DNA of 14,536 bases from Planctomycetota bacterium. GTDB lineage: Bacteria; Planctomycetota; UBA11346. Location of the stretch: assembly GCA_013816645.1 (NCBI GenBank), contig JACDEC010000025.1:1-14536 (forward strand). The letters are read 5' to 3'. Each line of letters begins with the position of its first letter. Position 1 is the first letter of the stretch. Below, piece after piece: positions 1 through 6,868 of this stretch. A program made the position numbers and the translations under genes. The notes under the pieces were generated by a model. The model made no database searches. It was not told where the DNA came from and worked only from the letters and a program-made list of their open reading frames with translations.

Positions 1-218
1 GGCTGTCGGCCAAGGAACAGGGCGAACTCCGGCGCATCGGCGAGCGCATCCAGACCAGCGAGAAAAAGCTGGCCGAGCTGTCGGCGCGCGCCAGCGATCC
101 GAAGATCGCGAGCGATGCCGATGCCCTGCACGCCGCGTGCACCGCGCTGGCCAAGTGCCAGAGCGACCTCGATGGCCTCTACGTGCGTTGGGAGGAGCTG
201 GAAGCGCGCTCGCGCTGA
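1..218 (+). CDS. ABC-F family ATPase (Uup-type), C-terminal end only
   Basis: This is the 3' end of a gene that starts before the window, read from base 3 to the TGA at 216-218 (71 residues visible). It begins LSAKEQGELRRIGERI, continues as a Glu/Lys/Ala-rich helical segment and ends YVRWEELEARSR. ABC-F proteins of the Uup group end in this kind of coiled coil: 'LSYKEQRELE..' at its start, two antiparallel helices and a final '..Y.RWEELE'. The ATPase cassettes lie outside the window. Family members are soluble ATPases that act on ribosomes or, for Uup, on branched DNA intermediates; the coiled coil contributes to nucleic-acid or ribosome contact. The stop lies 29 bases from the stop of the convergent pseudopilin gene, with no clear terminator between them. 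The family call is based only on the tail, so the exact subgroup is uncertain. Confidence 0.8.
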   Translation, partial: LSAKEQGELRRIGERIQTSEKKLAELSARASDPKIASDADALHAACTALAKCQSDLDGLYVRWEELEARSR

Positions 219-247
219 GGCTCCGCGCGTTCGGCGGTGCGCTGGCG

Positions 248-781
248 CTACCGCGGCGTCCAGCTGCGCAGGTCGTCGGCGGTGCCGGGGGCACCATCGA
301 TCCCGCAGGAATAGACTCCGACTTGGCTCGGTCCGTAGACCTCGGCGCCGTAGGCGACGCGCAGGCGGTTGCCCCAACCATCGACCAGCAGGCGATTCTT
401 GACGAGGCCGCGCGGGGCTTCGAAGGCGGTCATGCCGAGGAAGCCACCGTAGCCACTGGCCGAGGCCTGGGCGCTGGTGGGCTGCGAAGTCGTCGAGAAA
501 CCGGTATCCGCGTCAGGAGGCCCATCGAGGAGTCCGTCGCGATTGAGGTCCCACAGGGGAGCCTGGCGCGGTCCGCTGGTGGTCATCCATGACCAGACCC
601 CTCCGGTGGAAGAATAGGCGGAGATGGCAGCGCCCACCGATTTGACCAGGACACGGGTCTGGTCGAGCTTGGCCCGCTTCTTCATGTGGGCGTAGATCGG
701 AAGCGACCCGCCAACTAGCACCATGATAATGGCCATGACCACCATCAGCTCGATGAGTGTGAACCCCCTACGGCTTGTCAT
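248..781 (-). CDS. GspG-like major pseudopilin (type II secretion)
   Basis: A 177-aa prepilin with a six-residue basic leader and a class III cleavage motif, MTSRRG|FTLIELMVVMAII. Phe is +1 and Glu +5, and a hydrophobic helix runs to about residue 30. The C-terminus has the hallmarks of GspG: DGWGN at 134-138, then SCGIDG (158-163) and GTADD (166-170), matching the family's 'DPWGNPY...S.G.DG..GT.DDI.SW' calcium-binding loop. A second acidic loop, D78-L-N-R-D-G-L-L-D86, looks like an EF-hand or dockerin loop inserted mid-protein. GspG is the main subunit of the inner-membrane-anchored pseudopilus that drives substrates through the secretin. I chose the ATG at 779-781 because it places the leader correctly and has GGAG just upstream; longer in-frame starts would add about 160 low-complexity residues. 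The gene is divergent from the H-I-J-K-like operon and probably shares its control region. Confidence 0.9.
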   Translation of the reverse strand: MTSRRGFTLIELMVVMAIIMVLVGGSLPIYAHMKKRAKLDQTRVLVKSVGAAISAYSSTGGVWSWMTTSGPRQAPLWDLNRDGLLDGPPDADTGFSTTSQPTSAQASASGYGGFLGMTAFEAPRGLVKNRLLVDGWGNRLRVAYGAEVYGPSQVGVYSCGIDGAPGTADDLRSWTPR

Positions 782-909
782 GGCTCCGATGTATCGCACC
801 CCACGGCCGCTGCTGGGTCTGTTAGCAGCTGACCTGGGTGGTAGGTGTGACGCACCGTCATCCGATATTGATGAATAGGGCGGAATTCGACGTGGAAAAC
901 CCGTGCCTG

Positions 910-927
910 TAGTTATCTCTGTAACTA
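910..927. promoter_or_regulatory. Inverted repeat TAGTTA-N6-TAACTA, candidate operator
   Basis: The sequence TAGTTATCTCTGTAACTA is a perfect inverted repeat with 6-base arms and a 6-base centre, inside the AT-rich island between the divergent pseudopilin genes. Its core, GTTATCTCTGTAAC at 912-925, matches 12 of 14 bases of a sequence upstream of the 1295-aa exported protein gene (13588-13601, opposite strand). The symmetric, spaced form fits a site for a dimeric regulator. The regulator is unknown and none is encoded in the window. Confidence 0.45.
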
Positions 928-936
928 TGTTAACAT
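927..936. promoter_or_regulatory. Palindrome ATGTTAACAT, candidate operator half of a composite site
   Basis: A perfect 10-bp palindrome directly adjoining the TAGTTA-N6-TAACTA inverted repeat. It reuses the same GTTA/TAAC elements with no spacer. Two neighbouring symmetric sites in an AT-rich island between divergent genes are typical of regulator binding, but a 10-bp palindrome can also arise by chance in AT-rich DNA. Confidence 0.3.
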
Positions 937-1022
937 CGCCAGAAATCCGTTCCTCGGACCTTGCTCGGCAGCGCCTGTACGGCCCGCCTTCCAAACCTGA
1001 GAATCGTGGGGTAGGCTCAACC

Positions 1023-1739
1023 ATGAGCCCCTGCATAACCCCGGGAAGCTTCTGCCATCGCCGCCGTGGCGGATTCACCGTGATCGAGCTCTGCACCGTC
1101 GTTTCGATCATCATGATCCTCGCCGCCGCAGTGGTTCCGGCGATCGTGCCCTCGTTCCGCCAGGGCCAGGTGCAGAGCGCGGGCGATGCCATCATCGAAG
1201 CGTGGCGTCGGGCCCGCCTGATGGCACGCCGCGAGAGCGATGGACTCGATGGGGTGATGAACACGGCGGCGCCGATCGCCCACTATGGCGTCGCCATCAT
1301 CCAGGGACCCAACGGGACCGAGGTCGGCCTGGTTCACGCCACGATGCGGGCTTCCGACCTGGGCTCATCGCTGACCCCCTGCCTGCTCCGGCAGGATCCC
1401 GCCGGCCCTGCCGATGACGCGCTCAATCCCCCGGTCTTCCGTTATCGCTTCCCGTCGCAGGTGGTCGTGGCGACCGCGATGACGAGCGTCACCCCCCTGA
1501 ACAGCGGGGCCCAGTCGTGGCTGGTATATGCGCGATACGGCAGCGGCGAACCGATCACCGATGACGTGGTCGCCACCGGGATCAGTGCGACCGCAGCGCC
1601 GACCGGCTTCGGCGTCGCAAGCAGCGACCCGTCGCCGTTCCCGACGGTGGTCCAGGTCAAGGGCAGCGCAGCGAACTCGAAGGCGGTCTCGGCCATCGCC
1701 ATCTTCCACGCCGGTTTCGCGACCAACGAGCGTCCCTGA
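1023..1739 (+). CDS. GspH-like minor pseudopilin
   Basis: A 238-aa prepilin with a 17-residue basic leader and cleavage motif RRRGG|FTVIELCTVVSII, Phe18 as +1 and Glu22 as +5. The hydrophobic helix runs to about residue 43. It is followed by an amphipathic segment with WRRARLMARRES (61-72), the helical 'ARxxA' stretch typical of GspH/FimT-type minor pilins. The rest looks like a beta-rich globular domain with low charge and many Ala, Val, Ser and Thr. GspH caps or joins the pseudopilus tip to the GspG shaft in type II secretion. The ATG at 1023 was chosen because it gives a normal leader; an upstream in-frame start at 903 would add 40 residues through the AT-rich control region. This is the first gene of the plus-strand operon, and the next gene starts 7 bases after its stop. 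FimT/PilV-type assignment is possible; gene order favours GspH. Confidence 0.75.
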   Translation: MSPCITPGSFCHRRRGGFTVIELCTVVSIIMILAAAVVPAIVPSFRQGQVQSAGDAIIEAWRRARLMARRESDGLDGVMNTAAPIAHYGVAIIQGPNGTEVGLVHATMRASDLGSSLTPCLLRQDPAGPADDALNPPVFRYRFPSQVVVATAMTSVTPLNSGAQSWLVYARYGSGEPITDDVVATGISATAAPTGFGVASSDPSPFPTVVQVKGSAANSKAVSAIAIFHAGFATNERP

Positions 1740-1746
1740 GCATGAC

Positions 1747-4074
1747 ATGCGCCGCGCCCTGACCCTGTTCGAGATCCTGGTCGCGCTCATCGTCTTCCTG
1801 GTCGCGGCGCTGAGCGTCGTGGCGCTGCTCCCCGCGGGATTCAAGGCCCAGCACCAGGCGCGCTACAAGCTCTACGCCAGCGCGATCGCGATGTCGATGA
1901 TGGACAATTTCCACAATCCGCCATTGCAGCTGCGCGGGCTCGGCAGTTATGGCACCGAGGGGCTCGCCGGCGACTCGTGGTTCCAGGCCGAGAATGACAA
2001 CGGATTCCCCAGGCCGGGATTCGCGGACAAATTCCGGTCGCGACCCATCTACGCGCAAACCTATGCACCGGACTTCGAACAGGCCCTCAACGGGATGACC
2101 ACCGGATTGCTGCCGGTCCCGCTGGAGATCGCCAAGCGCTTGGACAGCGAGGGCGGCGAGATCGAGTCCCTGCTCGCCGATGGTGGCTACCTGTTCTTCC
2201 CCGACCCCGCGATCGTGCGGACCGCCAGCCTGGGCGGGGCCCGCGGCACCGGATTGTCAGCTCGGCCACCGCCCGAATACCACCGCCTAGTCTGCGCGGT
2301 CGTCACCAGCGCCCAGCAGAATGTCCTGCCCGTGCACCCCGTCGAGAACTGGCCGTGGTACGAGCAGTACCCCTTCCCGCCGCAATGGGCGCTCTATATC
2401 GACGGCGCCGTCGGCAACGCCAATGCCCGGGGATATCAGCCGACGTTCGGTCCGAACATGGACGAGGTCCTGGAATTCCCGGCGCTTCCGCCGGATCCGG
2501 AAGCATGGCGGCAACAGCCTGACGCCGGGTATTCGCGGCCGAAGGGTCTGCAGCATGGCGTCACCTGGCACCACCAGTACCTCTCGTGCAAACGGCAAGG
2601 ATTGACCAGCGACCCCTGGTACACCGGCTGGCACTCCTTCCGCAGGCTCGCTGGCGACCCCCTGTCGGGGTGGCAGAAGATCATGCCGCAACTGAACACC
2701 GAGATGGGGTGGCAGATCGTATCCCTGAAGGATCGGTTGGTCTTCCTCGACCGCGCGCTCGATCTGTGGCAGCAGGTGAAACCAGCTTCGATAACCAGCC
2801 TCGCCCCGACCATGCGCGCCATCACCTCGGCGGAAACCGCGGATGTCTTCCCATGGTCATCGACCGCGCTCAAGGAATGGCATTATCCCAACAGCGAGTT
2901 GGTGAAATTCCTCTACGTCGATCCGAGAACGTTGGCCGGGGCCGACTTCCCACCGCATCCTGCCCAGATCTATGCGCTCAGCTACCTCGCCTTCGCGGCG
3001 ATGATGGTCACCGGGGATCGTTGGCCGAATATTCCTCCGCCAAACGAGCGGCTCCCGCTGAACGCGGACATCCAGAAGGGGTCCATCGGGCTCAAGGATC
3101 CGATCACCACGCAGCCATTCAATGCCGCTGAATACCGGACCTTCGCTCGAGTGGCGCACGAGATGTGCATGGCCTGGGTGATGGCCTATGCGAGCGAGAA
3201 TCCCCAGGACTGGGGTGCGCCACGCCCAGCCAACCGTCCGGTGATGACCGACCATCCCCTGGTGCTGTGGGACATGTTCCACGATGCCGGCGACGCCGCG
3301 TCGGCGTTCGATACCGCGGTACGCACGCCCAAGAACGTCAATCTGGCCGGTGGCCCTGGCTCATACCGGGAGTCCTTCTACCGCTGGGTCAATGCGCGGA
3401 ACATGCAGGACGGCGGGCGCAAGATCAGCAACCAGCCCACCTTCTTCCTGGGATTCAACCAATCAGGCGCACCGCGTAACAACTTCTACGGAGACGGTCC
3501 GAACACCTCCCCGAGCAACGCCTCGGCCCTCCCCAGCCATTACCAGTTACTGGCGAATCATGCCCAGGTCGCGGAGCCGTCCGCGGGATATGACAATGAC
3601 CGCTTCTGGCCCGGGCTCGGATTCGCCGCCGAACACCGCGCCCGCGAGCTGGTGTTCTGGGCGGTGGATTGGCAATCGTACGATGACGCCGAGAGCGCGC
3701 CGAGCGCGCCGATCGACGCTGCCAAGCACGCCCGCTGGTTCCACTACGGCGACCGCTGGGAGCCGATCCAGACCAACCGTATCTTCGTATCGTTCCTGGT
3801 CGGCAACGCCGAGAACAACTATCTCTGGACCGATGCCAATCGGAATCACACCTGGGCGACCGACATGGTCGGCGTTTTCGGCAGCAATGCCGGCGATTTC
3901 CTCGCCCAGTACAACGCGACTCCCGATATCCAGATGGGGCACTGGGGCGCCGACCGCAACAATAACGGCAAGCTCGATCGTGGCCCGGTCCCGAGGAGCA
4001 CCCGGATGCAGGCCCGCGAAGTATCGCGCTTCGTCTTCTACGACCCCATCCTTCGGCTGAGCGTCAAACAATGA
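1747..4074 (+). CDS. Giant GspI/PilV-like prepilin, 775 aa
   Basis: The N-terminus, MRRA|LTLFEILVALIVFLV, is a class III prepilin signal with Glu9 at +5 and the 'LVAL..F' helix typical of GspI and PilV. The residue before the cleavage site is Ala rather than the usual Gly. Everything after about residue 35 is unlike a classical GspI, which is about 120-130 aa in total. Some 740 residues follow, rich in Trp, Tyr, Phe, Asn and Pro, suggesting one or more extracellular or periplasmic globular domains. Near the end, residues 736-744 read DRNNNGKLD, an EF-hand or dockerin-like calcium loop. I do not recognise the large domain. It lies 7 bases after the GspH-like gene and overlaps the next gene by four bases (ATGA), so translation is probably coupled. 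Position (second in H-I-J-K order) and N-terminus support an I-type role at the pseudopilus tip; the function of the added mass is unknown. Confidence 0.75.
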   Translation: MRRALTLFEILVALIVFLVAALSVVALLPAGFKAQHQARYKLYASAIAMSMMDNFHNPPLQLRGLGSYGTEGLAGDSWFQAENDNGFPRPGFADKFRSRPIYAQTYAPDFEQALNGMTTGLLPVPLEIAKRLDSEGGEIESLLADGGYLFFPDPAIVRTASLGGARGTGLSARPPPEYHRLVCAVVTSAQQNVLPVHPVENWPWYEQYPFPPQWALYIDGAVGNANARGYQPTFGPNMDEVLEFPALPPDPEAWRQQPDAGYSRPKGLQHGVTWHHQYLSCKRQGLTSDPWYTGWHSFRRLAGDPLSGWQKIMPQLNTEMGWQIVSLKDRLVFLDRALDLWQQVKPASITSLAPTMRAITSAETADVFPWSSTALKEWHYPNSELVKFLYVDPRTLAGADFPPHPAQIYALSYLAFAAMMVTGDRWPNIPPPNERLPLNADIQKGSIGLKDPITTQPFNAAEYRTFARVAHEMCMAWVMAYASENPQDWGAPRPANRPVMTDHPLVLWDMFHDAGDAASAFDTAVRTPKNVNLAGGPGSYRESFYRWVNARNMQDGGRKISNQPTFFLGFNQSGAPRNNFYGDGPNTSPSNASALPSHYQLLANHAQVAEPSAGYDNDRFWPGLGFAAEHRARELVFWAVDWQSYDDAESAPSAPIDAAKHARWFHYGDRWEPIQTNRIFVSFLVGNAENNYLWTDANRNHTWATDMVGVFGSNAGDFLAQYNATPDIQMGHWGADRNNNGKLDRGPVPRSTRMQAREVSRFVFYDPILRLSVKQ

Positions 4075-5201
4075 GGTCCTGCACCAGATCGCCAACCAGG
4101 GGCTTCACGTTAATCGAGATCATCGTCGCGCTCGGACTGGGCATCATGCTGGTCACGGTGTGCTTCTCGACCTTCCGGGCCATATCCCGCGGCGTCACCA
4201 ATCTGCGCAAGCTCAGCGTCGAGAACGAATTGCTCCGGGTCGGGCTGCAGGTGGCGCTTGAGGACGGCGACTTCCACCATTCCGAAGCCAATGCGGCCGC
4301 ACCCTACGAAAAAGCCTGGGCGCGCGCTGCCCGGGCCACGGTGAATGGCGTCGGCACCAGGCGACTCTACACCCCGATCGAGTTCACCAGTTCGACTGCG
4401 AACGACCCTGGCCTCTATGCCAACGCCGCCATTCCCAGCGAACTGCGCAAGCTCCCCAATCCCAACGTCATGCTGCCGCATGACCCGAGATCCTGGTATC
4501 GCGGTCACTACTACTGGCGGGTCCTGGCCAAGAAGTGCAACGGCTGCGGAGTCATGTACGCGCCCGGTAGCGCGGTGTGTTCGCAGTGCGGAGTCAGCAA
4601 TGGCTGGATGCAGGGCTACATGGATCCCGAGCGCGGGTTGCCCGGCGTGACCCTCGACTGGACCACCCAGAATCCGGATGCCGATCCAGTCTGCTTCTAT
4701 GGCGACTATCGACTGGCTTCGTGCACCGACATGCGCGGCTCGGATTTCTTCACCATCGCCTCCAGCGGCCTGCCTACCGAACAGAACGCGATCGCCCAGA
4801 CCTACCCTCTGCTCAATGTGGCGATCATACAGCACCTGGGGCATCTCGGCGCCGTCCAGTACGCGACCCCCGGATCGAACTGGCTGGCTCTCGACCAGAA
4901 TGGGTTGCTGCCCCGCTGGGATGGAACCTATGGCACTTCGGTCCTCCCCAATGGAACGCTGGCCGGAAAACAGTTCGCCCCTGGCCAAGGGATTCCCGGG
5001 CGGAGCGGATGGCTGCCGGTACTTCCATACGCGGCACAGCAACAAGTGGCCAGCGACCAACTGGGTCGATTTCTTCGGCATGAGTCCCGGGCAGTTCATC
5101 CGCGCGCTCCGGTTCAGGCCGACGCTCGAGAACGGATACGATCAGAAGATGAAGGACAACCCGTTCCAGGAATGGATCTACGACATCGCCCATCAGGATG
5201 A
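4071..5201 (+). CDS. GspJ-like prepilin with zinc-ribbon motif, truncated by a frameshift
   Basis: Translation from the ATG at 4071 gives a leader MRSCTRSPTRG and the cleavage motif G|FTLIEIIVALGLGI with Glu16 at +5. The helix LGLGIMLVTVCFSTFRAISRG resembles GspJ and other J/W-type minor pseudopilins. Residues 156-173 contain CNGCG...CSQCG (Cys156, 159, 170, 173), a rubredoxin/zinc-ribbon-like knuckle pair not usual in pseudopilins. Reading is convincing to about residue 310 (base 5000). Beyond that this frame becomes Arg/Pro-rich nonsense, while the +1 frame carries on with protein-like sequence to a stop at 5541. The intact protein would be about 489 aa, against roughly 200 for classical GspJ. 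It overlaps the upstream gene by four bases. The stop at 5201 is probably not the biological end: the break is an assembly error, a mutation or, less likely, programmed frameshifting. Confidence 0.7.
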   Translation: MRSCTRSPTRGFTLIEIIVALGLGIMLVTVCFSTFRAISRGVTNLRKLSVENELLRVGLQVALEDGDFHHSEANAAAPYEKAWARAARATVNGVGTRRLYTPIEFTSSTANDPGLYANAAIPSELRKLPNPNVMLPHDPRSWYRGHYYWRVLAKKCNGCGVMYAPGSAVCSQCGVSNGWMQGYMDPERGLPGVTLDWTTQNPDADPVCFYGDYRLASCTDMRGSDFFTIASSGLPTEQNAIAQTYPLLNVAIIQHLGHLGAVQYATPGSNWLALDQNGLLPRWDGTYGTSVLPNGTLAGKQFAPGQGIPGRSGWLPVLPYAAQQQVASDQLGRFLRHESRAVHPRAPVQADARERIRSEDEGQPVPGMDLRHRPSG

Positions 5202-5541
5202 GGAGGGCGATCTCGTCCGCGATGCCGACAACACGTCGTCCACGGTTCGTCTGCCCTACAATCGCACCGACTCGGATCTGCGAAGCATCTCCATCGACCG
5301 CTACGGCAAGCCGCGCGGCTACCCGTCATTGACCACGTCGATCCTGCGGCACTACCAGTTTGGTGCCAGCGACCTCGCCGTCTGCAAGGTCGAGGTCGCG
5401 GACCCGGAGTCGGGAACGCGCATCGAACTCTTCTGCACACCGCTCACCGCCTCCTATCGGGGAGCACGTCAGCATTGGGCCTTGGTGTCGGCATCCCGTC
5501 CCGCCGACCCGCCCGCCGGAGACCGTTACAGTGGCCCATAA
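5002..5541 (+). pseudogene. Continuation of the GspJ-like gene in the shifted frame
   Basis: From about base 5002, the frame one base later than the GspJ-like start reads GADGCRYFHTRHSNKWPATN and continues to WVDFFGMSPGQFIRALRFRP, then about 140 more residues of ordinary composition to the TAA at 5539-5541. Segments such as KDNPFQEWIYDIAHQDEEGD and SILRHYQFGASDLAVCKVEV are clearly natural coding sequence, whereas the original frame here is Arg/Pro-rich. This segment has no start codon with a ribosome site near its beginning, so it is the missing C-terminal third (179 residues) of the gene at 4071. Its stop overlaps the GTG start of the next gene by 11 bases, matching the tight coupling elsewhere in the operon. 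The likely break is in or near the CCCGGG at 4995-5000: one extra base, or two missing, would restore the frame. Confidence 0.7.
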
Positions 5542-6868
5542 TTCCCGTTCCGGCGCGATCCTGATCATGGTCATCGGCCTGTCGATGATGCTGCTCACGC
5601 TGGCGATCGCCTTCCTGGTGCGGATGCGCAGCGATGTCGACGATGTGCGCCTCAGCGAGCAGCAGGCGCAGGCTCGGATCATGCTCCACGCCGGGATGAT
5701 GTACCTGCAGGAGGGCAGCCGGTTGGGCTGGACCTCGATCAAGGTCGGAACCACCGTCACCCAGGATCTGGGCCAGGCCTTCGGCTGGACGGACATCCGC
5801 GATGGCTCGCTCGGACCGAAAGGCGCGCGTCCCAAGGGCGCGAACCCCGGCCCGGCGGGGATCCTCGCCCCGACCTGGTGGGATTGTTCTCCGGCCTATC
5901 AACCCTATCCCCGCGACTCCGACCTGCCACTCGCGCACCTGCGGCACTGGCCTTTCCCCGGGTCGGTCATGCGCGGCCAGATGCCGGTATGGAAACGCAC
6001 TCCGTATGCGATCACACGGCGCTTCAACGCCAATCCGCTCGTCCCCCCGGTGGCCTACAGCGATCCGGCGTTCGACACGGCGTGGGCCGCTCCGTCCACC
6101 CAGACCAATTGGTCGAAGAGCATCTTCTACGACACGCCGGGCTTCCCGCTGCGCTTCGCCTCTGCCTACGACACCACGCAAGGCGCGCTCGGTATGCTCA
6201 ATCCGCAACCGGTGGCCGACACGTGGAACGACTATGCACGGGGCCAGCTCTCCAGCGGCTATCCCGATTATCGCCCGCAGAGCCAGGCCAAGGCGTGGTT
6301 CCGGGTCTACCGCGAACTCCTCGCCGACCACGACAACAATGGGGATCCGTGGTACGACCGCGTCGCCCTCTACGATCCCAGCAACCATCCGAGCGCAGCG
6401 GGAGGCGGTCTCGCCAACTGGAACGTGTTCATCATCACCTGCGGGGCGGGCGGCACGCGCGGCTACCGATTCTGGGACCTGCCAGCGACCGACGAGCGCA
6501 GGGCCTATGAGCCGGTCACAGCCAAGGAATCCGGGTTGTTCTTCGATCAGAGCACCTTCGAGGCGATCGCCCGTGCCGAATACCGCATGTGGTTCCGCGT
6601 CGAATGGACCGGCTGCGAACCGGGAACTCCCCAAGGTGAAATACTCGGCTTGGGGGAAAACCGCGGATGGCAGGACCAGAATCGGCCGTACACGGATTCC
6701 AACGGGAACACGACCTACCCGAATTCCCGTTGGGGTGACCTGTCGTTCACCGACAAGCTCGGCTGCATGGCCAGCGAGTTGCCCGCAGTGCAGGGCGGTG
6801 GCTTCAAGTGGATCCAACGTCTCTACCAGGAGCCCGCCTACACCGCATCGGGCAAGAGCGCATGGTGA
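5531..6868 (+). CDS. GspK-like pseudopilin, 445 aa
   Basis: Starts at GTG 5531, preceded by CGGAGA at a normal spacing, and reads (M)AHNSRSG|AILIMVIGLSM. As in GspK, the +5 residue is not Glu (Met13 here) and the hydrophobic helix begins with small aliphatic residues (Ala-Ile-Leu). The charged segment RMRSDVDDVRLSEQQAQARI (31-50) follows, similar to the start of the GspK helical domain. At 445 aa it is longer than classical GspK (about 300-330). An acidic loop, D266-H-D-N-N-G-D272, resembles a calcium-binding loop, which fits the metal-binding K subunit of other systems, although the loop is not homologous by position. In type II secretion GspK sits at the pseudopilus tip with I and J. It overlaps the frameshifted J-like gene by 11 bases and the next gene by 7. 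Assignment rests on the N-terminus and gene order. Confidence 0.65.
   Translation: MAHNSRSGAILIMVIGLSMMLLTLAIAFLVRMRSDVDDVRLSEQQAQARIMLHAGMMYLQEGSRLGWTSIKVGTTVTQDLGQAFGWTDIRDGSLGPKGARPKGANPGPAGILAPTWWDCSPAYQPYPRDSDLPLAHLRHWPFPGSVMRGQMPVWKRTPYAITRRFNANPLVPPVAYSDPAFDTAWAAPSTQTNWSKSIFYDTPGFPLRFASAYDTTQGALGMLNPQPVADTWNDYARGQLSSGYPDYRPQSQAKAWFRVYRELLADHDNNGDPWYDRVALYDPSNHPSAAGGGLANWNVFIITCGAGGTRGYRFWDLPATDERRAYEPVTAKESGLFFDQSTFEAIARAEYRMWFRVEWTGCEPGTPQGEILGLGENRGWQDQNRPYTDSNGNTTYPNSRWGDLSFTDKLGCMASELPAVQGGGFKWIQRLYQEPAYTASGKSAW

Larger units (their letters stand above)
782..1022. promoter_or_regulatory. Divergent intergenic control region between GspG-like and GspH-like genes
   Basis: These 241 bases separate two divergently transcribed pseudopilin genes, so promoters for both must lie here or overlap the gene starts. 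The stretch at about 863-950 is distinctly AT-richer than the surrounding GC-rich DNA and contains two inverted repeats (listed separately). I could not identify convincing -35/-10 pairs for a housekeeping sigma factor in either direction. No open frame here resembles a protein. The GspH-like start at 1023 has only a weak purine-rich sequence (GGGGTAGG) upstream. Promoter presence is inferred from gene layout; the exact positions are unknown. Confidence 0.6.

Noticed and set aside
248..1264. A 338-residue version of the divergent GspG-like protein using an upstream start
   Set aside because: The extra 161 residues cross the control region and antisense DNA of the GspH-like gene, and would bury the prepilin leader in mid-protein, preventing normal processing.
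3952..3978. Cellulosome-type dockerin in the giant I-like protein
   Set aside because: Only one loop is present; a dockerin needs two paired loop-helix units. It is treated as a single calcium-loop-like motif.
3284..4060. 258-codon plus-strand open frame inside the giant I-like gene
   Set aside because: Its product is dominated by Arg, Ser, Thr and Pro, an out-of-frame reading; it has no ribosome site.
4110..5099. 329-codon minus-strand open frame over the GspJ-like gene
   Set aside because: Composition is typical of antisense reading of a GC-rich gene, and the plus strand has a clear prepilin N-terminus.
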